Source: Hymenobacter ruricola (GTDB lineage: Bacteria; Bacteroidota; Bacteroidia; Cytophagales; Hymenobacteraceae). From it: 64,000 bases of DNA. The notes below the pieces were generated by a model. The model was not told the DNA's origin. It saw only the letters and a list, made by a program, of their open reading frames with translations, and made no database searches. The stretch lies in NCBI RefSeq assembly GCF_015694525.1, contig NZ_JADQDM010000002.1, positions 1 to 64,000 on the forward strand, written 5' to 3'. The translations under genes were made by a program, and so were the position numbers. This document shows positions 8,879 through 17,001 of this stretch, piece after piece (the stretch's first letter is position 1; each line of letters begins with the position of its first letter).

Positions 8879-10336
8879 ATGGAACAGGATTTACCCACCG
8901 CGGATGCCCCGGCAGTGCACGACAACAACCGCGTGGACGAACGCACGATTTGGAAAGTCATCACCGCTTCATCGGTCGGCACGGTCATCGAGTGGTACGA
9001 TTTCTACATCTTCGGCTCCCTGGCGGCCATTATCGGGCCGGTGTTGTTTGGTTCGAAGGGCAAGCCGGAGGAAACCTTGCTGGGGGCGCTGGCCGTGTTC
9101 GGGGTGGGGTTCATCGTGCGGCCGTTCGGGGCGGTGGTGTTCGGCCGCATCGGCGACATGATTGGGCGCAAATACACCTTTTTGGTGACCTTGCTGATGA
9201 TGGGCGGGGCCACCGTGGCCACGGGCCTGGTGCCGAGCTACGACCGCATCGGCTGGGTGGCGCCGGCCATCGTGCTGGTGCTGCGCCTGTTTCAGGGGCT
9301 GGCGCTGGGGGGCGAATACGGCGGGGCCGCCACCTACGTGGCCGAGTACGCCCCCGACCACCGGCGCGGCTACTTCACCAGCTACATCCAGATTACCGCC
9401 ACGGCCGGCCTCATCCTGAGCATCCTCGTCATCGTGCTCACCAAGAAAGCCCTGCCCAATGCCGACTTCAAGGCCTGGGGCTGGCGCATTCCGTTCCTGC
9501 TTTCGGGCGTGCTCATCGTGGCTTCCTACTACATCCGCAAGCAGCTGCACGAGTCGCCTTTATTTGCCAAAGCCAAAGCGGAAGGAAAAACCAGCACCAG
9601 CCCCCTGCGCGACTCCTTCCTGAACCCGGTGAACCGCCGGCTGGTGCTCATTGCCCTGTTTGGGGCCACCATGGGGCAGGGCGTGGTGTTCTACACCAGC
9701 CAGTTCTACGCCTACTCCTTCATGCAGAATGCCCTGAAAATGGACTTGGTGGATGCCAGCATCGTGCTGGTGGCCAGCATGGTGGTGGCCACGCCGCTGT
9801 TTATCTACTTCGGCTCGCTCTCCGACCGCATCGGGCGCAAGCGCATCATTATGGTCGGCATGTTGTGCGCCGCGCTGTTCACGGTGCCGCTGTTTTATGG
9901 GCTGAAAGCCTACGCCGGGCCCCTGACCAACGTAACGCCGGCCACGGTGGATGCCGCCGGCCAGGCCGTGGCGGCCGTGCAAAAAGCCCTCACGCCCAAC
10001 CTGCCCATGATGACGCTGCTCACCTTCTGTCTCGTCTTGTTCGTGACGATGGTCTACGGACCCATTGCGGCTTATCTGGTCGAGCTGTTCCCCACCAAGG
10101 TGCGCTACACCTCGCTCTCGGTGCCCTATCACATTGGCAACGGCATCTTTGGGGGCTTCGTGCCGCTGGTGGCCACCTGGATTGCGGGGTGGGCCAAGGA
10201 CCAGCCCGCGGGCACGTTCCTGAAAGAGCACGCGGCCCTGTCCGGCCTCATCTACCCGGTGGTCATCGCGGCGCTGTGCTGGGGTATCGGTTCGGCGCTG
10301 ATGAAGGATTCGCGCAACGTGCGTATTATGGAATAG
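8879..10336 (+). CDS. MFS transporter, metabolite:H+ symporter (MHS) family
   Basis: 485 residues from the ATG at 8879; the frame stays open upstream to a TTG at 8825, but MEQDLPTADAP gives the usual short cytoplasmic N-terminus. About twelve hydrophobic segments. VGTVIEWYDFYIFGS in helix 1 and FGRIGDMIGRKYTF (motif A of the superfamily) after helix 2 are hallmarks of the MHS group, whose members carry proline/betaine, citrate, alpha-ketoglutarate, shikimate or short carboxylates. A second motif-A copy (GSLSDRIGRKRI) is in the second half. The substrate is not readable. Acetyl-CoA synthetase lies downstream on the same strand, so short-chain carboxylate uptake is a reasonable guess. Confidence 0.85.
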   Translation: MEQDLPTADAPAVHDNNRVDERTIWKVITASSVGTVIEWYDFYIFGSLAAIIGPVLFGSKGKPEETLLGALAVFGVGFIVRPFGAVVFGRIGDMIGRKYTFLVTLLMMGGATVATGLVPSYDRIGWVAPAIVLVLRLFQGLALGGEYGGAATYVAEYAPDHRRGYFTSYIQITATAGLILSILVIVLTKKALPNADFKAWGWRIPFLLSGVLIVASYYIRKQLHESPLFAKAKAEGKTSTSPLRDSFLNPVNRRLVLIALFGATMGQGVVFYTSQFYAYSFMQNALKMDLVDASIVLVASMVVATPLFIYFGSLSDRIGRKRIIMVGMLCAALFTVPLFYGLKAYAGPLTNVTPATVDAAGQAVAAVQKALTPNLPMMTLLTFCLVLFVTMVYGPIAAYLVELFPTKVRYTSLSVPYHIGNGIFGGFVPLVATWIAGWAKDQPAGTFLKEHAALSGLIYPVVIAALCWGIGSALMKDSRNVRIME

Positions 10337-10444
10337 GGGCCGGGGCCGCCACCGGCGGGGCCCCGATACCTGCGGGTTCTGACGGACTGCGTAGTTTTCC
10401 AGCCCGAACTTCCCTTTTGATAATAGCCAATCTTTATAACCCCA

Positions 10445-10675
10445 TCTCCGAACCCTTTTCAGCCGTTGCCGGAAAGCATTCGGCAAGTCCGGAATACTTT
10501 CCCGGACATGCCGAATGCTTTCCCGGACATGCCGGAAAGCATTCGGCATGTCCGGGAAGCCGTAACCCAATCCCCGGAAACCATTTCCCAACTCCTGGAA
10601 GCCATTCGGCCGTTGCCGGATGGCATTACCCAAGCCCCGATTGGTTTCCCCCAAGCCCTGTAATTCTTTCCCTGT
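10445..10675. repeat. Degenerate 21-bp tandem repeat array 1
   Basis: About eleven units of exactly 21 bp fill most of the 359-bp gap between the MHS transporter and acs. Nine clear units start at 10466, 10487, 10508, 10529, 10550, 10571, 10592, 10613 and 10634; weaker ones flank them. Most contain CCGG or a one-base variant near position 3-6, then GAA and a C/T-rich half. Units 10466 and 10529 read GCCGGAAAGCATTCGGCA, while unit 10508 carries nearly the reverse complement, so units occur in both orientations. One result is a perfect hairpin with 15-bp arms at 10520-10534 and 10544-10558. The units are too variable for CRISPR repeats. A second array with a related core lies at 62634-62885. 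Confidence 0.85.
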
Positions 10676-10695
10676 TCACCCAAACGCCTTTTCCC

Positions 10696-12606
10696 ATGTC
10701 CTCCCGCATTCGCACCCTTGAAGAATACCACGCCGCCTACCAAAAGTCCGTCGAGGACCCCGACGGCTTCTGGGCCGACGTCGCCGCGCCCTTCACCTGG
10801 CGCCGCAAATGGGACACCGTGCGCAGCGGCGAGTTTTCGCCGGCCGGCGACAGCAAGTGGTTCGAGGGCGCCCGCCTCAACATCACCGAGAACTGCCTCG
10901 ACCGCCACCTGGCGTTGCGCGGCAACAAGCTGGCCCTCATCTTCGAGCCCAACGACCCCAAAACCCGGCACCTGCGCCTCACTTACCGCGAGCTGTACCA
11001 GCAAGTCTGCCAGTTCGCCAACGTGCTGCACGCCAACGGCGTCGAAAAAGGCGACCGGGTTATTATTTATTTGCCCATGATTCCGGCGCTGGCCATTGCC
11101 GTGCTGGCCTGCGCCCGCATCGGGGCGGTGCATTCGGTGGTGTTTGCCGGTTTCTCGGCCACCGCCATCGCCGACCGCGTGAACGACGCCGACGCCCACT
11201 TCGTCCTCACCGCCGACGGCCTCAACCGCGGCCCTAAGCAGATTCCGGTCAAAAGCGTGGTCGATGAGGCTTTGCTGCACTGCCCCGGCGTGCGCCGCGT
11301 CATCGTGGTGGAGCACCTGGGCTGGCACGTGCACATGCAGCCCGGCCGCGACGTGTGGTTTCACGAAGAAGCCCAGGGCGTGCCCCTGACCTGCCCGGCC
11401 GAGGAAATGAAGGCCGAAGACCCCTTGTTCATCCTGTATACCAGCGGCAGCACCGGCAAGCCTAAAGGGGTGGTGCACACCACCGCTGGGTACATGGTGT
11501 GGGCCGATTATACCTTCCGCAATGTGTTTCAGGTGGAGGAAAACGACGTGTACTGGTGCACCGCCGACATTGGCTGGGTCACCGGCCACACGTACCTGCT
11601 CTACGGCCCGCTGCTGGCCGGCAGCACTTCGCTGCAGTTCGAGGGCGTGCCCACGTACCCCGACGCCGGCCGCTTCTGGGAGGTGATTGACAAGCACAAC
11701 GTCACCATCTTCTACACGGCGCCCACGGCCATTCGCAGCCTCATGGCCACGCCTTTGGATAATGTGCTCAGCTACTCGCTGAGCAGCCTGCGGGTATTGG
11801 GTTCCGTGGGCGAGCCCATCAACGAGGAGGCCTGGCATTGGTACCATACGCACATCGGGAAGGGCCGCTGCCCCATCGTGGACACGTGGTGGCAGACCGA
11901 AACCGGCGGCATCATGCTCTCGGCCCTGGCCGACATCACGCCCAGCGTGCCCGCCCGGGCCGGCCTGCCGTTGCCCGGCGTCCAGCCCGTGCTGCTCAAC
12001 CAGGACGGCACCGAAATCGAGGGCAACGACCGGGAAGGCTACCTCGCCATCAAGGCCAGCTGGCCCGCCGTCATCCGCACCACCTGGGGCGACCACGAGC
12101 GCGCCCGCCAGACCTATTTCCAGCCGTACCCCGGCTACTACTTCACCGGCGACGGCGCCCGGCGCGACGAGCAGGGCCTCTACCGCATCATCGGCCGCGT
12201 CGACGACGTCATCAACGTGAGCGGCCACCGCTTCGGCACGGCCGAAATCGAAAACGCCATCAACCAGAACGAGCACGTGGTGGAGTCCGCCGTCGTCGGT
12301 TACCCGCACGACGTGAAGGGGCAGGGCATCTACGCCTACGTCATCTGCCAGCACGGCGCCCCCAAAACCGACGCCGAAGCCCGGCAGTGGGAAGCCAGCA
12401 TCATCGAAACCGTGGTGGCCGAAATCGGCAAAATTGCCAAGCCCGACAAGATTCAGCTCGTGTCGGGCCTGCCCAAAACCCGCTCCGGCAAAATCATGCG
12501 CCGCATCCTGCGCAAAGTAGCCGAAGGCGAAACCAGCAACCTCGGCGACGTGACTACGCTGCTCGACCCCGCCGTGGTGGACGAGATTCTGGCCGGGAAG
12601 AAGTAG
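10696..12606 (+). CDS. acs: Acetyl-coenzyme A synthetase
   Basis: 636 residues, typical for AMP-forming Acs, cytoplasmic. It converts acetate, ATP and CoA to acetyl-CoA via acetyl-AMP. Seen in order: the N-terminal FTWRRKWD and WFEGARLNITENCLDRH block; the adenylate-forming motif YTSGSTGKPKGVVHTT (about residues 250-265); the TWWQTETGG motif; YYFTGDGARRD; and RSGKIMRRILRKV near the C-terminus, whose lysine (about K599) is the site acetylated in other Acs enzymes. The frame is open far upstream, but family alignment places the start at the ATG at 10696. The 21-bp array ends about 20 bp before this start and could influence expression; that is inference. Confidence 0.95.
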   Translation: MSSRIRTLEEYHAAYQKSVEDPDGFWADVAAPFTWRRKWDTVRSGEFSPAGDSKWFEGARLNITENCLDRHLALRGNKLALIFEPNDPKTRHLRLTYRELYQQVCQFANVLHANGVEKGDRVIIYLPMIPALAIAVLACARIGAVHSVVFAGFSATAIADRVNDADAHFVLTADGLNRGPKQIPVKSVVDEALLHCPGVRRVIVVEHLGWHVHMQPGRDVWFHEEAQGVPLTCPAEEMKAEDPLFILYTSGSTGKPKGVVHTTAGYMVWADYTFRNVFQVEENDVYWCTADIGWVTGHTYLLYGPLLAGSTSLQFEGVPTYPDAGRFWEVIDKHNVTIFYTAPTAIRSLMATPLDNVLSYSLSSLRVLGSVGEPINEEAWHWYHTHIGKGRCPIVDTWWQTETGGIMLSALADITPSVPARAGLPLPGVQPVLLNQDGTEIEGNDREGYLAIKASWPAVIRTTWGDHERARQTYFQPYPGYYFTGDGARRDEQGLYRIIGRVDDVINVSGHRFGTAEIENAINQNEHVVESAVVGYPHDVKGQGIYAYVICQHGAPKTDAEARQWEASIIETVVAEIGKIAKPDKIQLVSGLPKTRSGKIMRRILRKVAEGETSNLGDVTTLLDPAVVDEILAGKK

Positions 12607-12629
12607 CCTCCCGCTAAGCAAGTAAAGAC

Positions 12630-12672
12630 AACGGGCCGCCCTGGAGATGATTCCAGGGCGGCCCGTTGTTTT
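12630..12672. terminator. Bidirectional intrinsic terminator after acs
   Basis: Perfect 16-bp arms at 12630-12645 and 12652-12667 (core GGGCCGCCCTGGA) around a 6-nt loop, followed by GTTTT. It lies between the convergent acs and T9SS cargo genes and can serve both. Confidence 0.8.
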
Positions 12673-12702
12673 GGCGTTGTTGGCCCGCTGCCGGCAACGC
12701 CT

Positions 12703-14658
12703 TTATTCTACCACCAGCTGGCGGCTGATGGCGTGTCCGGTGGCCGGCTCCAGCACCCGCACCACGTACAGGCCCGCGGCCAGGCCGGCCGGCATGGCCA
12801 GCGGCACGGTTTCGGGCCCGGCGGCGTGCTGCAGGGGTTGCGGAGCCATGATTTCCCGGCCCAGCGCATCGGTGACGTGCAGCGCCAGCGCGCGGGCCGG
12901 GCCCGTGAGGCACAAGCCGGGGACGCGGCCCCGGCCGCTGGGGTTGGGGGCCAGCTGCGCCGTGAGGTCGGCAATGACGCCGGCGCGGCTGGCCAGGGCC
13001 ACAAACAGGCCTTCGTCGGCCCCGATGTCGGGCCGCAACGGGTTGCGCAGGTCCGAATCGAGGTCGTTGGCCACGGGCAGGGGCGTGGCCGAAAGATTGG
13101 TGCCGCCCCCTTCGGCGAGGGTGAAAAAACCGGATTGCAGGTGCGGGTCGGTGGTCGCATTCACGAAAGGCGGCAACTCGGTGAGCGAGGCCTGCTCCAC
13201 CGTGGCCATGCGCGTTTTGTACTGGGCCAGGGTCTGGTCGACGGCGGCGGGGTTGGCGCCCACGGCGGCGCCGTAGAAAATCAGCTTTTCGGCCGAGGGC
13301 GTCCCGGCGTAGTATATGTTGTTGTTGGAGCCGGCGGCCACGCTGGTCAGCACGGTGTTGTTTTTGAAAAACGCTGCTCCGATGCCGCCCCCGCCGCTGG
13401 CCAGGCCGCTCACCAGGTTCACGAAGATGTTGTTGCGCAGGTCCACCGTCGGCGAGCCCGACATGAAGAGCGCGGCGCTCTTGTTGGCCGGGTTGGTGGC
13501 GGCGTAGCCGATGACCACCGTGTTGTGGTAGGCATAGTTGTTCCCGCCCCGGAAGCTGAACGCCCGCACCGAGGTGCCCGCGTTGCTGCCCACCGCCCGC
13601 ACGTCGTACACCATGTTGTTGGCCAGGTAATTCGTGGTGCCAGCCGTGATGTCGAAGCCCGCCGCAAAGCCGTTCGTGCCCACGGCCTCCACGTCGTAGG
13701 CGCGGTTGCGCAGGAAGCGGTGGGTGGTGCCGCTGTTCACGTAGTAGCCCATGGCAATGCCGTTGGTGCCGCTGCTGCTCAGGCCGTGCACGCGGCAGTC
13801 CGTCACGTCCACGCTGTTGGTGGTGCCCGTGGAATAGATGCCGTACACCGAAGCGGTGCCCGTCACGCCGCCCACTTCGGTGTTGAACACCCGGGCGTTG
13901 GTTTGCGATTTCAGGTAGATGCCGTAGGTGCTGAAGGCGATGCCGCCCGGCGTGCCCGCGGGCGGCACGCCCACGCTGAACACCCGGCTGGCGGGCCCGG
14001 CGGTGCCGGGCGTGGGCCCGATTTCGGTGCCGTCGTCGTAGACCGTGGTGGTGCCTTCCAGGTCGTAGCCGTAGGAGCAGTTCTGCACCGTGAGGCCGTA
14101 GAAGTGGTTTTGGTCGTTGCCGCCGTTCAGCAGGGCCACGCCGTTGGTGCGGGTGGTGTTGGCCCGGTTCAGGGTCACGGTGGCGTCGCGGAAGGTGTTA
14201 TGGGTGGCGCCGTTTTGCAGCAGGTAGCCGTACTCCAATTGCTGCACGGCCGTGGTGTTGGCCGCCTTGTCCTCCACGTCGATGCCGATAAACTGCACGT
14301 AGTCGGCGCCGTCGAGCGTCAGGGCCGCGTCGGTGGCGCCGGTGCCCGTGCCCTGAATTCTGGGATTGAGCCCGGCCGACCCCCCTCTCTGAAAAATAAT
14401 GGGCCCCGCCGCCGTGCCGCTGGCCGTAATGGCCGGGATGGTTTCATCAAATACGACCCCGGCCAACACATTAAACGTGACGCCGGTAGCTGCCACGCCG
14501 CTTGCGTTCAGCGCCGTCACGGCTGCGGCGAAGGTGGTAAAGTTATTCGGCCCGGTGCCCAATGGATTTATGGTTCTGACGCCGCTCAATTGTGCCTGCG
14601 CGGGCGCGGCGGCCAGCAGCGAAAAGCCGGCGGCAATGGCGAGTAGTTGGTTTTTCAT
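12703..14658 (-). CDS. Secreted beta-helix protein with T9SS type A sorting domain
   Basis: 651 residues. A signal peptide (MKNQLLAIAAGFSLLAAAPAQA, cleavage near residue 22) is followed by a long Gly/Asn/Thr-rich region with repeated short strands such as NTFRDATVT, NHFYGLTVQN, ARVFNTEV and NNMVYDVR. These are typical of a right-handed parallel beta-helix (about 100-470). The last 80 residues contain LAPNPSGRGRVPGL, HVTDALGREI and PAGLAAGLYVVRV, the pattern of a type A C-terminal sorting domain, so the protein is probably exported by the type IX system and anchored or released at the cell surface. Glycan binding or lyase activity would fit the fold but no catalytic residues can be assigned. 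The convergent acs terminator sits 30 bp past its stop. Confidence 0.85.
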   Translation of the reverse strand: MKNQLLAIAAGFSLLAAAPAQAQLSGVRTINPLGTGPNNFTTFAAAVTALNASGVAATGVTFNVLAGVVFDETIPAITASGTAAGPIIFQRGGSAGLNPRIQGTGTGATDAALTLDGADYVQFIGIDVEDKAANTTAVQQLEYGYLLQNGATHNTFRDATVTLNRANTTRTNGVALLNGGNDQNHFYGLTVQNCSYGYDLEGTTTVYDDGTEIGPTPGTAGPASRVFSVGVPPAGTPGGIAFSTYGIYLKSQTNARVFNTEVGGVTGTASVYGIYSTGTTNSVDVTDCRVHGLSSSGTNGIAMGYYVNSGTTHRFLRNRAYDVEAVGTNGFAAGFDITAGTTNYLANNMVYDVRAVGSNAGTSVRAFSFRGGNNYAYHNTVVIGYAATNPANKSAALFMSGSPTVDLRNNIFVNLVSGLASGGGGIGAAFFKNNTVLTSVAAGSNNNIYYAGTPSAEKLIFYGAAVGANPAAVDQTLAQYKTRMATVEQASLTELPPFVNATTDPHLQSGFFTLAEGGGTNLSATPLPVANDLDSDLRNPLRPDIGADEGLFVALASRAGVIADLTAQLAPNPSGRGRVPGLCLTGPARALALHVTDALGREIMAPQPLQHAAGPETVPLAMPAGLAAGLYVVRVLEPATGHAISRQLVVE

Positions 14659-14725
14659 GGGCGAAGAGGGAAAAAGTAAACAGTCACTTGCGTAAATGTA
14701 AAAAACTTCCCATCACTCACCGGAA

Positions 14726-16210
14726 TCATCCAAACACTTTCACCTTCTCGCCCTTGCGCTTGGTGCGCAGGTGCAGCCGGATAATCTGCTGAATGTCCTT
14801 GTTGTCGGCATAAGGCTGAATGACGTCGCGGAAATCGGCCAGCTTGCGCGCCGAGAACGTTTCGTCGACGAAGGCGAAGCCACGGTAGCGCCCGTTCTCC
14901 ACCAGCACAATGCTTTTCTCCAGCTCCGTGCGGCCGGGTCCAATCACCACGAAGCTTTCGTGCTCGTAGCTGATGCTGTCAATGGCCTCGTCCACGCGCA
15001 GGTTGTAGCTCTCGGGCGGCTCCTGGCCCACGCAGGCGCCCAGGCAGCGGTGCACCTGGTAGTCGAAGCAGGGCCCGGTGGTTTTATACAGGCCGCACAG
15101 CTTCTGGCACAGGTTGTACTTGGCCACCTTGTGGTAGAGAAAGCCCTGCGCCTTGTACTGGTTGCCCAGCGCGATGATGGGGATTTCGGCGTTGCGGGCG
15201 TCGGCGCGGCCGTAGGCCAGGCGCTTGTAGCCTTGTTCATCCACTCGCAGGTAGATGCCCGCCGGAAACACCGAGCGCCGCTGCGCCCGGTTGTAGGCCG
15301 GCTTCATCTGCTTAATCAGGTGCGACTCGTACAGCAGCGCCACCAGCTCCGAACCCGTCAACTCCCAGGTAATGTCGGCAATGGAATTCTTAAATTCCAG
15401 GCTCTTGCGCGACTTCACGTCAATGGCAAAGTGCTGCTGAATGCGCTTGTAGATGTTGATGCTCTTGCCCACGTAAATCACTTCGCCGGCCTCGTTGTGG
15501 AAGTAGTACACGCCCGTGGCCTGCGGCAAACTGGCCACCAGCTCCGGCGATACCAGCGGTGGCAGCAGCGCCGTGCGAATGGCCTCCTGCATGGCCGCCA
15601 CGCGCTTGGGCTTGGGCGCTTTGGTGCCATCGGGGCGGCGGCCGGCGGGAGCGAGGGCGTCCACGCGGGCCAGGGTGTGGCTGGTGTCGGCGCCGTGGGG
15701 CAGGTCTTCGCTCTCGTTGGTAATCTTCAGCAGCTTGCCGAAAAGCAGAGCCGTAGCGTGGGCATCGCCGGCGGCGCGGTGGCGGCCCTGCAGCGGGATG
15801 CCGATGTTCTGGCACAGCTTGCCGAGGCTGTAGCTGGGCTGCCCCGGTATCAGGCTGCGCGAGAGGCGCACGGTGCACAGCGTTTTGCGCGAATAGTTGT
15901 AGCCGAGGTCGGCAAATTCCTTCTTCAAAAACGAGTAGTCGAACCGCACGTTGTGGGCCACGAAAACGCAGCCTTCGGTCATTTCTACCACTTTGCGGGC
16001 CACTTCGTGAAACTTGGGCGCGTCGCTCACCATGTCATTCGTAATGCCGGTGAGCTGGGTGATAAACGGCGGAATGGCCCGGCCGGGGTTGAGCAGCGTG
16101 GCGTACTCGTCCACGATTTTCTCGCCGTCGTGGATGTAGATGGCGATTTCGGTGATGCGGTCCTGGGTGGGCTGCCCGCCGGTGGTTTCAAGGTCGATGA
16201 TGGCGTACAA
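14726..16210 (-). CDS. DEDDh exonuclease fused to GIY-YIG nuclease (DnaQ/UvrC-like)
   Basis: 494 residues. Residues 1-165 are a DnaQ-type 3'-5' exonuclease: D6-x-E8 in YAIIDLETTGG, HNVRFDYSFL with D91, and H144/D149 in HRAAGDAHATAL. Residues about 228-310 are a GIY-YIG nuclease like the UvrC N-terminus: GVYYF at 233, EVIYVGKS at 243, R256 in NIYKRIQQH and E295 in YESHLIK. The remaining C-terminus has four cysteines (CQKLCGLYKTTGPC, then CLGAC) in the arrangement of UvrC/Cho. This fusion is known and resembles Cho-like proteins; a role in nucleotide excision repair is likely. The start codon appears to be TTG (16210-16208), since no ATG or GTG lies upstream of the motif. Confidence 0.87.
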   Translation of the reverse strand: MYAIIDLETTGGQPTQDRITEIAIYIHDGEKIVDEYATLLNPGRAIPPFITQLTGITNDMVSDAPKFHEVARKVVEMTEGCVFVAHNVRFDYSFLKKEFADLGYNYSRKTLCTVRLSRSLIPGQPSYSLGKLCQNIGIPLQGRHRAAGDAHATALLFGKLLKITNESEDLPHGADTSHTLARVDALAPAGRRPDGTKAPKPKRVAAMQEAIRTALLPPLVSPELVASLPQATGVYYFHNEAGEVIYVGKSINIYKRIQQHFAIDVKSRKSLEFKNSIADITWELTGSELVALLYESHLIKQMKPAYNRAQRRSVFPAGIYLRVDEQGYKRLAYGRADARNAEIPIIALGNQYKAQGFLYHKVAKYNLCQKLCGLYKTTGPCFDYQVHRCLGACVGQEPPESYNLRVDEAIDSISYEHESFVVIGPGRTELEKSIVLVENGRYRGFAFVDETFSARKLADFRDVIQPYADNKDIQQIIRLHLRTKRKGEKVKVFG

Positions 16211-16270
16211 ATCGCGGCGCGGAAGGTGGTCGGTAGGAAGGCTAACAAACTTAGCCCGGCAGAAGGTTGC

Positions 16271-16308
16271 ATGAAAAAAGGCCGCCCGGAAGGGTGGCCT
16301 TTTTTCAT
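16271..16308 (-). terminator. Intrinsic terminator
   Basis: Arms of 17 bp at 16271-16287 and 16292-16308 with one G-T pair and a 4-nt loop; the stem carries A6 and T6 tracts at its ends, so it can act on either strand. It ends the minus-strand DUF2383 transcript before the exonuclease gene. Confidence 0.7.
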
Positions 16309-16323
16309 GGAGTAAAAGTAAAG

Positions 16324-16435
16324 AACGTCATGCTGAGCTTGTCGAAGCATCTCGCTTGCTTCAACTAATCAATGTTTTTGCAACGATTGAGTTACAATCA
16401 CAAGCGAGATGCTTCGACAAGCTCAACATGACGTT
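16324..16435. repeat. Extragenic palindrome, copy 1 (AACGTCATGC...GAAGCATCT family)
   Basis: Inverted arms at 16324-16358 and 16401-16435 match at 34 of 35 positions, with a 42-nt AT-rich centre. The outer arm (AACGTCATGCTGAGC, then GAAGCATCT) is shared with copies at 37220, 46212, 47486 and 57534. It lies between the terminator and the stop codon of the DUF2383 gene. No transposase is nearby. Confidence 0.9.
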
Positions 16436-16439
16436 TTGT

Positions 16440-16907
16440 TTATTTCACTTGCCCTTTCAGCTGGGTAATTTTGTTTTTAGCCGCCAGAATCTGGCCATGC
16501 TGCTGCTCCACCACCGAGCGCACGTCGCTCGGCAGGTCGGCTTTCAACGCAGCCTCGTAGGCCGTCAGGGCCGTGGCGTCGCCGGTTTCGCACTCGCCCA
16601 GGATGGCCGAGTCGCTCTGGCCGGTGATGGCCGATTTCAGGTTAATCCAGCCGCGGTGCACGGCGGCAGCGGCTTCGGTCACGGCAGCTTCGACGCCGCC
16701 CACGGCATCACCGGCCACACCGAGGCGATTGGCTTGCTGCTGCAGCTCCGACTCAAACTGGGCGCGCTGCTGCGAGAGCTGACTCAGCTCGGCTTTGATT
16801 TGGGGGTTGCTGGCGCCTTCGGCGGCTTCCTGGTAGCCCTTGGCGCCGGTGTGCGCAATGGCGAGCAATTCGCTGAAGGCCTGGTTGGAATTGTTGGTGG
16901 TATCCAT
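16440..16907 (-). CDS. PA2169-family four-helix-bundle protein (DUF2383)
   Basis: 155 residues, all alpha-helical, no signal peptide. The sequence has the PA2169/DUF2383 pattern: NQAFSELLAIAHTGAKGYQEAAEGA in the first helix pair, an HRGWINLKSAITG turn in the middle, and LGECETGDATALTAYEAAL in the third helix. Ferritin-like bundles of this group are widespread in Proteobacteria and Bacteroidota and are often stress-linked, but the biochemical role is not established. It is transcribed from the minus strand; an extragenic palindrome begins five bases after the stop codon. The AI-2E-type permease upstream on the same strand is separated by 94 bp. Confidence 0.85.
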   Translation of the reverse strand: MDTTNNSNQAFSELLAIAHTGAKGYQEAAEGASNPQIKAELSQLSQQRAQFESELQQQANRLGVAGDAVGGVEAAVTEAAAAVHRGWINLKSAITGQSDSAILGECETGDATALTAYEAALKADLPSDVRSVVEQQHGQILAAKNKITQLKGQVK

Positions 16908-17001
16908 TGGAAAGAAATGGGATTGGTGAATGGAAAGGAGTGGTCAACTATACTGCTGTGCCCGCCAGGGGGTTGTATAAAATTTAGCCCTTGCTAAATG
17001 C

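Noticed and set aside
10445..10675. CRISPR or guide-RNA array interpretation of the 21-bp repeats
   Set aside because: There is no constant repeat alternating with unique spacers, no leader, and no cas gene or Nop-domain nuclease anywhere in the window.
8950..10695. Upstream extension of the acs frame through the transporter gene
   Set aside because: It is the out-of-frame reading of the MHS transporter plus the repeat array; acs homology begins at 10696.
10459..12621. Long minus-strand frame opposite acs
   Set aside because: Antisense shadow of acs with composition typical of such shadows and no recognisable domain.
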